DNA of 64,000 nt from JAJFJD01 sp965228975 (GCA_965228975.1 OZ245851.1:5456001-5520000), one strand, 5' to 3'; shown: positions 25,435-33,830, numbered from the stretch's first letter. Made by a program: numbers and translations. Notes: a model not told the origin generated them from the sequence alone.

Positions 25435-25651
25435 GGACTTTCTCGGTGATCTTGTTTGGGGGCGGGTGCTGGGATGCGTTGGTGCGACGGCGTGCGCAGG
25501 CCGAATGGTGAAGCCTTGCGTCTGCCGGGTCAATCGTCTCGGTACCATCCAAGAACGGAATCGCCGCAGGATGTTGCATGCCGTCGGCCGGAGCCTATGT
25601 TCAGACCCTCAGGCGCGTGCAATCTGTGCTTTCTGGAAAGGAATGACGTCA

Positions 25652-26047
25652 ATGCGGATCACCATGGACCATATCGTTTTGAACGTGCAGGACGAGGCGT
25701 CGATGATCGATTTCTACACCCGGGTGCTGGAAATGGAGCCGGACCGGCTCGATGCGTACCGCGCGGGCGATGCGCCCTTTCCCTCGGTCCGATTGAACAA
25801 AAACACCATCATCGATCTCTTCCCACCGAAGTTGCACAAAAAGGACCCAACGCAGGTGCCCAACCTCAATCATTTCTGCATGGTCGTGACCAAGGCCGAT
25901 TGGCAACGGGTGCGGGACCGTCTCAACGAAGAAGGGACCGAGGTCGACGGTCCGCGCGCGGTGTGGGGCGCACGCGGCGATGGGCAATCGATCTATTTTC
26001 CCGACCCCGACGGGAATCGGCTCGAGCTCAAGCATTACGAGGCCTGA
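25652..26047 (+). CDS. VOC/glyoxalase-family protein
   Basis: A 131-residue vicinal oxygen chelate protein. It has the beta-alpha-beta-beta-beta repeat twice: MDHIVLNVQDEASMIDFYTRVLEM and LNHFCMVVTKADWQRVRDRL, ending IYFPDPDGNRLELKHYE. Candidate metal ligands are the first His (MDHIV), the second-lobe His (NHFCM) and the terminal Glu (LELKHY). The AAGGA about 10 nt upstream favours the ATG at 25652 over the ATG 9 nt earlier. Members include extradiol dioxygenases, glyoxalase I and fosfomycin-resistance enzymes; the reaction here is unknown. Confidence 0.85.
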   Translation: MRITMDHIVLNVQDEASMIDFYTRVLEMEPDRLDAYRAGDAPFPSVRLNKNTIIDLFPPKLHKKDPTQVPNLNHFCMVVTKADWQRVRDRLNEEGTEVDGPRAVWGARGDGQSIYFPDPDGNRLELKHYEA

Positions 26048-26136
26048 CGCGGCTTTTCGGTGCGCGTCATCGGCGATTGGCCTAGGATTGCCGATACTCG
26101 CGCAGCCGGGCGCAGCGACCCAGCCAGGAGCAAACC

Positions 26137-26613
26137 ATGTCAAAGTCTTCCAAGTCCGCCGAAAACGCCCTCGATATTCCCACGGAAAGCGGCTCCGCCT
26201 ATCCGTCGCCTTTCAACGAACCCTGCGTGGACCGCGTGCGGCGGCGGCTCGGCGATCATTTCGGTCTGACCGATTTCGGGGTGAACCTCGTGGTTTTGCC
26301 GCCGAATGTCTGGTCGTCGCAGCGCCACTGGCACACGACCGAGGATGAGTTCATCTACGTTCTCGATGGGACGCCGACACTGGTCACCGACGCGGGCGAG
26401 ACCGTGTTGCAGCCGGGCAGCGTCGCCGGGTTCGCGGCCGGTCAGGAAGACGGTCACCACTTGATCAACAAGACAGATACGCCGGTGACGGTGCTGGAGG
26501 TCGGCAGCCGACGCCCCGGCGATTCCTGCCGCTATAGCGACATCGACATGCAGATGGTCGGGCGGGGCCAGCCGGACGCAAAGTTCACGCGACGCGACGG
26601 TGAGCCGTATTAG
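26137..26613 (+). CDS. Cupin-domain protein
   Basis: A 158-residue single-domain cupin. Motif 1 is SSQRHWHTTEDEFIYVLDG with candidate metal ligands His-x-His-x4-Glu, and motif 2 is PGSVAGFAAGQEDGHHLINKT with the last His. The C-terminus (SRRPGDSCRYSDIDMQ...FTRRDGEPY) is a common ending in proteobacterial cupins that are often annotated as transcriptional-regulator-like or isomerase proteins. An AGGAG lies 8 nt before the ATG. It converges with the tetR gene. Confidence 0.85.
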   Translation: MSKSSKSAENALDIPTESGSAYPSPFNEPCVDRVRRRLGDHFGLTDFGVNLVVLPPNVWSSQRHWHTTEDEFIYVLDGTPTLVTDAGETVLQPGSVAGFAAGQEDGHHLINKTDTPVTVLEVGSRRPGDSCRYSDIDMQMVGRGQPDAKFTRRDGEPY

Positions 26614-26622
26614 GCCCTTCCG

Positions 26623-27192
26623 CTAATCGGCGTCGAGCAGGACCGTTGCGGCGCCGGCGATGCGCTTGAGTTGCGCTACGGGCGCCCCGGCCTTGGCCAT
26701 GACATGCAACCCCATGTAACCGGCGGTCAATTGATCGGCGCGGCGGATCGCCTCTTTGCGCGACCTGCCGTCGGCCAACGTCGCGGCGATGGCGTCCCGC
26801 AGGCGATCCAAATGCCGCATCACGGCCGCCTCGACCTGCGGATCGTGCGGGGCGAGTTCCACCGCGGTGTTGCAGAGCAGGCAGCCGCGCCGGTCCTTTC
26901 CGGACTGCACCGCCCTGATCGGTCCGTTGAAGAGTTTTCGAATTTTTGGTTCGCCGACGCCCGGACCCGACAACAGGTCGATGGCGGCCGCGATCTCGCG
27001 CCCCCCATAGTGGTCAAGGCAGGCGAGGAAAAGTCCGCGCTTGTCGCCGAACGCGTTGTACAGACTGGCGCGGTTGAGTCCGACGGCCCGGTCGAGCTGC
27101 GCCAAGGACGTGCCGGCGAACCCATTCCGCCAAAACACCGCCGTTGCGGCGGACAGCACGCTTTCCGCATCGAATTCTCGGGGCCTCGCCAT
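26623..27192 (-). CDS. TetR-family repressor
   Basis: A 189-residue TetR regulator. The N-terminal helix-turn-helix (about 1-50) reads MARPREFDAESVLSAATAVF, then GFAGTSLAQLDRAVGLNRASLYNAFGDKRGLF. The all-alpha ligand domain contains the RRGCLLCNTAVELAPHD motif typical of the AcuR/NemR-like C-terminal family (TetR_C_6 type), where cysteines may sense electrophiles. A palindromic site lies 31 bp upstream of the start (27223-27238), so autorepression is likely. Confidence 0.9.
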   Translation of the reverse strand: MARPREFDAESVLSAATAVFWRNGFAGTSLAQLDRAVGLNRASLYNAFGDKRGLFLACLDHYGGREIAAAIDLLSGPGVGEPKIRKLFNGPIRAVQSGKDRRGCLLCNTAVELAPHDPQVEAAVMRHLDRLRDAIAATLADGRSRKEAIRRADQLTAGYMGLHVMAKAGAPVAQLKRIAGAATVLLDAD

Positions 27193-27222
27193 CGTGGGAT
27201 TATCCGGCTCAACGGTTAATTA

Positions 27223-27238
27223 TTGATCAATCGGTCAA
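27223..27238. promoter_or_regulatory. TetR-type palindromic operator
   Basis: TTGATCAATCGGTCAA is an imperfect 16-bp palindrome matching the consensus TTGAyCrATyGrTCAA. Each half resembles the TTGACCGAT half-sites seen at many TetR-family autoregulatory operators. It lies in an AT-rich stretch between the tetR start and the sORF locus, where a tetR promoter is expected. Confidence 0.6.
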
Positions 27239-27409
27239 AAATATCCGATTCCCGCGAGGATCGCGATCCCATCACGTGAATGTCATTGATCGTGGTTTTA
27301 AATCGGACGGTAAAAAACATAGATTGGATGGGTAAGCGGCACGCAGCGTCGTCGCTACGAGCTGACTGAACAAACAACGGTAGGCCTGTGAACTTGGACT
27401 AGACGACTC

Positions 27410-27469
27410 TCATCCCCCGAGGCGGTTTTCCACCCAAAAACCGTTTCGACCCTGGCTTGGTTTCGGCAT
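27410..27469 (-). CDS. Candidate 19-residue peptide gene
   Basis: A perfect AGGAGG (27479-27484 on the minus strand) stands 9 nt before an ATG that opens MPKPSQGRNGFWVENRLGG followed by TGA. Within the ORF, CGGTTTT and AAAACCG can pair around an 8-nt loop. The ORF lies 83 nt downstream of the MFS gene on the same strand and about 220 nt before tetR. It could be a short functional peptide, a leader peptide, or a chance ORF with a good ribosome binding site. I recognise no known peptide family. Confidence 0.4.
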   Translation of the reverse strand: MPKPSQGRNGFWVENRLGG

Positions 27470-27516
27470 GGGTTTTCTCCTCCTCTCCCCCTCTCCCGAA
27501 TGTTGGGGCCAAGCCG

Positions 27517-27549
27517 CCGGTCGATCCTTACAAGGATCGGCCGGTTTTT
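27517..27549 (+). terminator. Strong intrinsic terminator facing right
   Basis: CCGGTCGATCCTT and AAGGATCGGCCGG form a 13-bp stem with a single G:U pair and a tiny loop, followed on the plus strand by TTTTTG. On the minus strand the hairpin is preceded by A and not followed by T, so it fits rightward transcription. The nearest genes on both sides are leftward, so the transcript it ends is unexplained. Confidence 0.65.
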
Positions 27550-27552
27550 GTT

Positions 27553-28776
27553 TCAGCGCGCCGCTTCGGCGCCGGCCCGGGCGCCGCGCTTGAGTTGCAT
27601 CACACTTAGGATGCCGAGGAGATACATGGCGGCGATGGCGATGAAGACGCCGCGGAAGTTGCCGCCGTCCATCAGCCAGCCGAACAACAGCGGACCCAAC
27701 GCGCCGCCGAGGTCCAGCCCCGAATAAACGAACCCGAAGACCTTGCCGGTCGCCCCCGGCGGCGTCGCGCCACGGACCAGGATATCGCGTGACGGCCCGG
27801 TCATGCCGAGGAAGAACCCGCCCGCCGTCAGCAAGGGGATGACCGCCAGCATCGGCAGAGGGACGAGGGCGATCGTGCTCATGGCTGCCGCGCCGGCGAT
27901 GAGGCCGCTGGTCGCGATCAGCGCGTGACGGGGGAACCGGTCGGCCAACTCGCCGCCGAGCAGGATGCCCGCCGCGTTGCCGCCGAGATAGCCGGTCAGT
28001 CCCGCGGTCGCCAGTGCCAGGGGCGCGCCATACATCTCGACCAGTGCGGTGACCGAGAAATTCTGCACCCCGGCCAACGCGCCCGCGATCAGCGCGAAAT
28101 AGGCGAAGGCGGCCATTAGCGGCAGGTTCCGCACCAGCCGTCCGTAGAAGGCGAGGCTCGGCATCGCTTCCGCGCCGGCGGCTTGGCCAGTGGGCATGCG
28201 CAGGACATCGCGGTAGCGCAGGATCAACAAGGCCGCACCCCAGCCGATCAAGCCCGCGGCGATCAGCCCGGCGCGCCACCCGGCAAAGCTAGCGACGCCG
28301 TAATAGACGATGATCGGCGACAGGAAGTATCCGCAGGTTCCCCCGAATCCGTGGATGCCGAAGGCTCGCCCGAGCCGTTCCGGACTGACCTTTTCCGAGA
28401 GAATCGAGAGGTCCGCCGGATGGAAGACCGAGTTGCCGAGCGCGGACAGCACCGCCAAAGGCAGCAACACCCAATAGGACGGCGCAAATCCCATCAGCAT
28501 GACCGACGTCGACATGGTGAGAATGCCGAACAGCATCAGCCGATCGCCGCCATAGCGGTCGACCAGGATGCCGACGAAAGCCTGGCACATGCCCGAGACG
28601 CCGTAGAACAGCGAAATGATCAGCCCCAGCGCGGTGTAACTGACGCCGAACTCGGCGCGCAGCAATGGGAACAGCGGTGCGAGCGCGATCTGATAGAAAT
28701 GCGACAGCAGATGCGCGAGCCCGACCAAGCCGATCACCAATGTGTCGGACCGGTGTTCCGGTGTGGTGGCGGTCAT
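27553..28776 (-). CDS. MFS transporter, Fsr-like
   Basis: A 407-residue, 12-helix MFS protein. The start GLAHLLSHFYQIALAPLFPLLRAEFGVSY resembles the fosmidomycin-resistance (Fsr) branch, and the motif A loop is FVGILVDRYGGDRLM. The central hydrophilic loop lies near residues 190-205. It is 42 nt downstream of the TTC38-like gene on the same strand, so the two may be cotranscribed. Substrate unknown; efflux and uptake are both possible. Confidence 0.87.
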   Translation of the reverse strand: MTATTPEHRSDTLVIGLVGLAHLLSHFYQIALAPLFPLLRAEFGVSYTALGLIISLFYGVSGMCQAFVGILVDRYGGDRLMLFGILTMSTSVMLMGFAPSYWVLLPLAVLSALGNSVFHPADLSILSEKVSPERLGRAFGIHGFGGTCGYFLSPIIVYYGVASFAGWRAGLIAAGLIGWGAALLILRYRDVLRMPTGQAAGAEAMPSLAFYGRLVRNLPLMAAFAYFALIAGALAGVQNFSVTALVEMYGAPLALATAGLTGYLGGNAAGILLGGELADRFPRHALIATSGLIAGAAAMSTIALVPLPMLAVIPLLTAGGFFLGMTGPSRDILVRGATPPGATGKVFGFVYSGLDLGGALGPLLFGWLMDGGNFRGVFIAIAAMYLLGILSVMQLKRGARAGAEAAR

Positions 28777-28818
28777 GCGCCGGTCATGCGCTGGTGGCGC
28801 GGAGTCGGTGCATGGACA

Positions 28819-30219
28819 TTAAGCCGCCAAGAGTTCGGCGGCGCGGGCGCGAGCGGTCCCCGCGGCGTCCGGGTCGCCGCATTGGTCCAATGCCTCGGCG
28901 TACAGCTTCCAGGAAGGCGCACTGCTCGGATTGTCGGCGGTGCGTTCCGCCAACAGGGCGCGGGCGAGGCCGTGTTGGCCGTCCTTGATGGCGGCATGGA
29001 GGAACATCCGAACCCACACATCGCGCTGCGCCCAGCTTCCGCCGAGCGGCACCATGTGATAGCGGGCCTCGCGCATGATCTCGACGACGCGGCCGTAGTC
29101 CGCCGCGGCGTAGGCGAGGGTCGCCTCGGCGACCGGAATGCCCGCGTCGCGATAGACCGGGGAAATCGTCGCGTCGTCGTTGGCCGCGCTGTCGCGGAAG
29201 TCGCGCATGGACGCCAGCAGGGTCTCGGCTTCGTCCCGGCGTCCCGCCATGGCCAAGGCCATCATGAAATGCAGGTCGTTGAATGGGCGAAGGCGATGTT
29301 GCGGCGGGGCGATCCGGCCGGCGCTGACATCCGCCACCGCGTCCCAGCGGTCGCCCACGTCGATACCCAGCATGTCGAGCCGCATCAACATGCTGGCGGC
29401 GTTGCAGATGTCGATATTGTCTTCCGACGGTTCGGTCCAGAACTGCCGGTCGTAGGCGGCGAGCACGTCGTCGAACCGCTCGAGTTCAAGGTAATGCAGC
29501 GCCCGGTGCCACCACATGTGATGCGCGAAGATACCGCGTTTCTGCCAGGCGGTTTCGTGTTCGTCGATCCAGACGATGCCGTCCTGCCGCCGTCCTTGCG
29601 CTTCCAGGACATGGGCGACGCAGTGACCCGCCCATATGTCGCTCTCGTTGATCTCGACCGCGCGCCGGCCGAATTCCTCCGCCAAGGCGAAATCATGCGT
29701 CTCTTCCAGCGAAAAGCCGCGGCAGCCGAGCACAAAGCCATAGCCGGGCACGTCTTCGGTCCAGTGCGGCATGACACGCGCCATGGAATCGCGCATCTGC
29801 GCCAGGTCGCCGAGGAAGAAATGCATCGTATGCGCGAGGCGGAGCGCCAGGATGTCGAGCGGATGATCGAGCAGGATTTCTTCCCACACGGCGGTGGTCT
29901 TGCGGATGTCGCCGGCGCACCAGGCCGCCAGTGCGGCGACATGTTTCTGTTCTCGCTCGGTCGCCGTGGCCGCGAGGCCCCGTGCCTTGCCGAGGCTGTC
30001 ACCGCTTTGTGCCGCGAGATGGGCCTGCGCGGGCAGGCGCTGAAAATAGCCGCGTAGGCATTGGCCCATGATCATGTCCGGGTCGACGTCGGAGACTTTC
30101 TTCAAGAGCAGCGCAGCATCGCGGCCGGAAGCCAGGAATTCGTCGATGCAACTGTCGAAGGCTTCGACGGCGTCCTGGCTCGAAGCGGTCATGGCGAGCC
30201 CGCGCTTGTCCTTAAACAT
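28819..30219 (-). CDS. TPR protein, TTC38-like
   Basis: A 466-residue, all-helical protein with tetratricopeptide-like repeats. The order of segments (QKHVAALAAWCAGDIRKTTAVWEEIL, HTMHFFLGDLAQMRDS, HCVAHVLEAQGRRQDG, FAHHMWWHRALHYLELERFDDVLAAYDRQFW) matches the tetratricopeptide repeat protein 38 family shared by bacteria and animals. No catalytic site is evident, although several conserved His/Trp residues (HHMWWH) are suggestive. GGGAGGA before the ATG supports the start at 30219. Function unknown in bacteria. Confidence 0.85.
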   Translation of the reverse strand: MFKDKRGLAMTASSQDAVEAFDSCIDEFLASGRDAALLLKKVSDVDPDMIMGQCLRGYFQRLPAQAHLAAQSGDSLGKARGLAATATEREQKHVAALAAWCAGDIRKTTAVWEEILLDHPLDILALRLAHTMHFFLGDLAQMRDSMARVMPHWTEDVPGYGFVLGCRGFSLEETHDFALAEEFGRRAVEINESDIWAGHCVAHVLEAQGRRQDGIVWIDEHETAWQKRGIFAHHMWWHRALHYLELERFDDVLAAYDRQFWTEPSEDNIDICNAASMLMRLDMLGIDVGDRWDAVADVSAGRIAPPQHRLRPFNDLHFMMALAMAGRRDEAETLLASMRDFRDSAANDDATISPVYRDAGIPVAEATLAYAAADYGRVVEIMREARYHMVPLGGSWAQRDVWVRMFLHAAIKDGQHGLARALLAERTADNPSSAPSWKLYAEALDQCGDPDAAGTARARAAELLAA

Positions 30220-30393
30220 TCGGTCCTCCCGGATGGGTCTTGCGGCGGCCGGCGAATGCCGGATTAGATGTATCTTTTAGTGTCTCGACCGCGCCGCCCC
30301 TGTCAATCGCAGAATGATGTACTACATGGATCGCGGAACCACGGTCCCGTGCGGCCGTGCCAACGACTGTATCGAGTGAGCCGGAGCCCGTCG

Positions 30394-31482
30394 ATGGATT
30401 CAGCAACGCAATTCGTTCTCGGCGCAGCCGTCGGGACCGCCGTCCTCGGCCAGCGGCTGGGCGTGCGGAAGGCCGCGTTGACAGGCGGCCTGCTCGGCAC
30501 CTTGCCCGATACCGACGTCTTCTGGCCGTTCGACGACCCGATCGACAGCTTCGTCCTGCATCGCAGCGTAACGCATTCGATCGTGGTGCATGCCGCCGTC
30601 GCGCCGATCCTGGGCGAGGCGCTGGTACGGGTGGCGTCGTCGCTGCGGGATGCGCGGATCCGGGCCTATCTCGCGGTTTTCCTGTGCCTTGCGACGCATG
30701 CGCTGGTCGATGCCATGACGATCTACGGCACGCGGCTGTTCTGGCCGATCTGGCCGGAACCGATCGGGCTGGGGTCGATCTTCATCATCGATCCCGCCTA
30801 CACCTTGCCGCTGTTGATCGTATTCGTGTGGGCGTTGTTCCTAAAATCCTGGACCCCGCGATTCGGCAAGGCCTTGTCCGCGGCGTTGATCCTATCGACC
30901 GCCTATATGGGTTGGACCGCCGTCGGGCAGCAGATCGCCAAATCGCGCGCGCAGGATCAACTGGCCAAGGTGGGTATCACGCCGGACCGGATGTTCGTTA
31001 CGCCGACGCCGTTCAACACCCTGTTCTGGCGGGCGGTCGCTATCGACGGCGCGCGCTACATCAATCTCTACCTGCCGCTGTTCGGCGGCGACGACGCGGT
31101 GACGGCCTATGTGCATCCCCGCAAACCGCAGTCAATCGCGTGTTGGTCCGGCAACGGCGTCGTCGAGACCGTAACCGATTTCAGCGAGGGCTTCGTGCGG
31201 TTCGACGCGAGTGACAAGGGCGTCGTGCTGAGCGACCTGCGGATGGGCATGACGCCGCAATACGTTTTCCGCTTCGTGGTGGCCGCGCGGCAGGGCACGG
31301 AAATCGTCGACATTCCGCCGCGCCGTCTCGAACCGGTGCGGGGGGCGCCCGGCGACGGTGAATGGCTTTGGGCCGGGGTTCGCGGCGATCCTACGATCCG
31401 GCCAATAGAAGCGGACGCGGCGATCCCGTTGAAAAATCTCCGTGTTGCGGCGGCGCCCGGAACATCGGCGGTCCCCTGCTGA
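30394..31482 (+). CDS. YdjM-like inner-membrane metal-dependent hydrolase
   Basis: A 362-residue membrane protein of the DUF457/YdjM family. The N-terminal half has transmembrane segments and the family histidines (LPDTDVFWPFDDP, LHRSVTHSIVVH, FLCLATHALVDAMTIYGT), which probably coordinate a metal. The C-terminal half (about 200-360) is a soluble extension rich in beta strands that goes well beyond the shorter YdjM form. Members are induced or bound by LexA in E. coli, but I see no SOS box here. It is divergent from the TTC38-like gene and followed by a 44-residue membrane protein. Confidence 0.85.
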   Translation: MDSATQFVLGAAVGTAVLGQRLGVRKAALTGGLLGTLPDTDVFWPFDDPIDSFVLHRSVTHSIVVHAAVAPILGEALVRVASSLRDARIRAYLAVFLCLATHALVDAMTIYGTRLFWPIWPEPIGLGSIFIIDPAYTLPLLIVFVWALFLKSWTPRFGKALSAALILSTAYMGWTAVGQQIAKSRAQDQLAKVGITPDRMFVTPTPFNTLFWRAVAIDGARYINLYLPLFGGDDAVTAYVHPRKPQSIACWSGNGVVETVTDFSEGFVRFDASDKGVVLSDLRMGMTPQYVFRFVVAARQGTEIVDIPPRRLEPVRGAPGDGEWLWAGVRGDPTIRPIEADAAIPLKNLRVAAAPGTSAVPC

Positions 31483-31553
31483 CGACCTGTTGCGGCGGTT
31501 GACCGGCCCCGGCAGGCGGAGGATAATCGGGCAACGGGAAAGGAACGCAGCCG

Positions 31554-31688
31554 ATGAATGTCGAAGACCCGAACGATCCCATGCCCGATAAGATGAACAT
31601 CTGGACGACGATCGGTGGTTATACCCTCGGCGCGGTGATCGTCTTCATCATGTTCTATTGGGCACTGCCGGCGACCAGCCTGAACTAG
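31554..31688 (+). CDS. 44-residue single-span membrane protein
   Basis: An ORF opening with M-N-V-E-D-P-N-D-P-M-P-D-K-M-N-I-W: an acidic, Pro/Asp-rich N-tail of about 15 residues, then one transmembrane helix (about 19-38, Y-T-L-G-A-V-I-V-F-I-M-F-Y-W) and a short tail ending TSLN. AGGAA lies 9 nt before the ATG. The gene follows the YdjM-like gene by 71 nt on the same strand, and a small hairpin (CGGCT-TC-AGCCG, 31689-31700) with TTT follows its stop. Good ribosome site, balanced codon use and clear topology support a real gene; function unknown. Confidence 0.65.
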   Translation: MNVEDPNDPMPDKMNIWTTIGGYTLGAVIVFIMFYWALPATSLN

Positions 31689-31740
31689 CGGCTTCAGCCG
31701 TTTCGCACAGTCACTTTGGTTTTGATCCGTTTTGCGTTGG

Positions 31741-33066
31741 CTAGGAGCCGAAGGCGTCCGCGGGCCGTGTCAGGCCGTAGTGCGACCGTAGCGTTTCGCC
31801 CTCGTATTCCATTCTGAACAGTCCGCGCTTCTGCAGGATCGGCACGACCTCGTCGATGAAAGCGGTCAACATCGTCGGCAGCAGCGGCGGCATCAGGTTG
31901 AAGCCGTCGGCGGCCCCGTCGGTGAACCAATCCTCGATCAGATCGGCGACCTGTTCCGGCGTGCCGGCAAAGGTGAAGTGCCCGCGCGCGCCGGCCATTT
32001 TCGACAGCAATTGCCGCAGCGTCAGGTTTTCGCGCCGGACCAGGCCGACGATCAATTCGGTCCGGCTGCGCGCCGCTTCCACGGTGGCGGGGTCGGGAAA
32101 GTCCTCCGGCGTAAGCGGAGTATCCAGCGGCAGGTGCGAAAAATCATGTCCGCCGAACCGGCTGGACAGGCGTTTCCGCCCGATCTCAGGATCGGCCAGA
32201 TCGTTCAGCTCCTCCGCCAGTTTTTGCGCGTCCGTCTCTGTGGCGGCGATCACCGGGCTGAGTCCCGGCAGGATGTGAATCTGATCCGCGGCGCGTCCTT
32301 CCTCTTCGGCCAACGCCTTGAGATCGGCGTAAAACGCCTGTGCCGTCGCCTTTTCCATATGCGCGGTGAAGACGGCTTCGGCATGGCGCGCCGCGAAGCG
32401 CCGTCCGGTGTCGGAGGAGCCCGCCTGCACCAAGACCGGGCGGCCTTGCGGTCCCCGCGGAATGTTCAGCGGGCCGGCGACCTTGTAGTACGGGCCTTCA
32501 TGGTCGATCGGCCGGATGCGGTCGGCATGCGCGTAGAGTCCGGTTGCCGGGTCGTCCACCAGGACATCGTCCGCCCAACTGTCCCACAGGCCCTTGGCGA
32601 CCTGCACGAAATCCTCGGCGCGCGCATAGCGGTCGGCGTGGCTGACCTGGCTGTCGTCGCCGTAGTTCCGCGCGGCGGGGGCCGACCAGGACGTGACGAT
32701 GTTCCAGCCGGCACGGCCGCCGCTTATGTGATCCAGCGATGCGAACTGCCGGGCAAGGTTGTAGGGCTCGGTATAGGTCGTCGACGCGGTCGCGATCAGG
32801 CCGATCCGTTTCGTCGACACCGCCAACGCGCCAAGCGCGGTGATCGGCTCGAGCCAGGCGCGGGCGGCGCGCTCCACATCGTTGCGCGCGGCGAGCTGGT
32901 CGGCGAGGAAGATCGAATCGAATAGTCCCGCCTCGGCGATCTGCGCGAGTTCCTGATAGTAGCGGATATCGGTCAGCGGGATGGTCGATGCGTCGGGATG
33001 GCGCCAGGAGGCTTCGTGATGGCCGCGGCTGTGAATGAACAGGTTCAGGTGGATTTGGCGTTTCAT
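31741..33066 (-). CDS. LLM-class monooxygenase, nitrilotriacetate monooxygenase-like
   Basis: A 441-residue luciferase-like flavin monooxygenase of the NtaA/SnaA/DszA group: MKRQIHLNLFIHSRGHHEASWRHPD at the N-terminus, then FLADQLA, FASLDHISGGRAGWNIVTSW and GRPVLVQAGSSDTGRRFAA. These enzymes use FMNH2 from a separate reductase to oxygenate NTA, EDTA, sulfones or pristinamycin precursors. No flavin reductase is adjacent, so it must borrow one. The start is the ATG at 33066; an upstream ATG at 33096 adds ten atypical residues. Confidence 0.9.
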   Translation of the reverse strand: MKRQIHLNLFIHSRGHHEASWRHPDASTIPLTDIRYYQELAQIAEAGLFDSIFLADQLAARNDVERAARAWLEPITALGALAVSTKRIGLIATASTTYTEPYNLARQFASLDHISGGRAGWNIVTSWSAPAARNYGDDSQVSHADRYARAEDFVQVAKGLWDSWADDVLVDDPATGLYAHADRIRPIDHEGPYYKVAGPLNIPRGPQGRPVLVQAGSSDTGRRFAARHAEAVFTAHMEKATAQAFYADLKALAEEEGRAADQIHILPGLSPVIAATETDAQKLAEELNDLADPEIGRKRLSSRFGGHDFSHLPLDTPLTPEDFPDPATVEAARSRTELIVGLVRRENLTLRQLLSKMAGARGHFTFAGTPEQVADLIEDWFTDGAADGFNLMPPLLPTMLTAFIDEVVPILQKRGLFRMEYEGETLRSHYGLTRPADAFGS

Positions 33067-33146
33067 AAGCGTGATTTTACCAAAGCGCGGCAGCACCCGT
33101 CGAACCGGCCGTTTCGGTCATAGGAGGTCGTTGGAATGTCGCGACT

Positions 33147-33830
33147 CTATTGTCCCACTTCATCTTTGCAGAAGGCCCAGATACGGCCGTAGGGGCCGCG
33201 GGTCTTCAGAAGTTCCGGCTCGATTTCCGCCATGGCTTCGTCGCTCAGATACTCCACCTCGCCCATGGTGGCACTTATCCAAGTGCGGTGGGCGTTATCC
33301 TCCAGGATAAAGACCGACGCGGTCATCTCGATAATGTCTTCGCCCGTCACGACGATGCCGTGGGCCTTCATCAATGCCGCACGGTGAGAGCCCAGGGTCT
33401 GTGCGAGTGCGACGCCGCGCTCGGTCGAGTTGATGAGCCGGGAATCCGGATGGGTGGGGATGCCGTCCCGAAAAATCGACGCCAGGAAATAGGTAGGGCG
33501 CAGTTCCGCGGACGACATGCTGAAAGAGGTCGGGAAATGACAGTGGAAGTGAGCGACGCTGCCGACGTCCGGCCGGGCTTTGTAGACTTCCAAATGGATC
33601 GGCAATTCACCGGGCATCCGCGCGTCGTTGCCGATCGTGTTGCCGTTCAGATCGACAAGGGCGAAATCCTCCGGATTTGACCGTTGCCCCAGGTCGTGCG
33701 GCGATATCAGGATGTGATCGGGGTCTGCCGTCCGCGCGCTGATATGGCCGAAGCCGTCGATGAATCCGCGCCCGTAGAAGAATCGCCAAGCGATGCTGAG
33801 CTTTTCCGCAAGGGCTGCGTTCGATTCCAT
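33147..33830 (-). CDS. Class II aldolase/adducin-family protein
   Basis: A 227-residue fuculose-phosphate-aldolase-fold protein. Metal ligands are the His pair in VAHFHCHFP and the distal His in KAHGIVVTG, with the acidic residue around DLN/SPED as candidate base. Members are L-fuculose-1-P, ribulose-5-P and threonate-related enzymes or decarboxylases. The start at 33830 (MESNAALAEK) is preferred because AGGAGATATAAA directly precedes it; a second ATG at 33851 is further upstream. It is divergent from the LLM gene at 33970. Confidence 0.88.
   Translation of the reverse strand: MESNAALAEKLSIAWRFFYGRGFIDGFGHISARTADPDHILISPHDLGQRSNPEDFALVDLNGNTIGNDARMPGELPIHLEVYKARPDVGSVAHFHCHFPTSFSMSSAELRPTYFLASIFRDGIPTHPDSRLINSTERGVALAQTLGSHRAALMKAHGIVVTGEDIIEMTASVFILEDNAHRTWISATMGEVEYLSDEAMAEIEPELLKTRGPYGRIWAFCKDEVGQ

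Larger units (their letters stand above)
27193..27552. other. 360-bp intergenic region with operator, small ORF and terminator
   Basis: This is the only gap over 300 bp. From left to right it holds the tetR promoter/operator (27223-27238), a 12-bp perfect palindrome GGATCGCGATCC (27258-27269), an AT-rich tract (27280-27335), a minus-strand 19-codon ORF (27410-27469), a 22-nt pyrimidine tract (27476-27497, purine-rich on the minus strand) and a strong rightward terminator (27517-27549). No larger protein-coding gene is supported here. Confidence 0.7.

Noticed and set aside
27258..27269. Perfect 12-bp palindrome GGATCGCGATCC as a second operator
   Set aside because: It lacks the half-site composition of the TetR palindrome, has no partner copy nearby, and such GC-rich palindromes are common in this genome.
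27553..28279. Long minus-strand frame running through the MFS gene and ending in the 19-residue ORF
   Set aside because: The part inside the MFS gene is a shadow of that gene. Only the last 19 codons, which have their own AGGAGG, are kept as a candidate.
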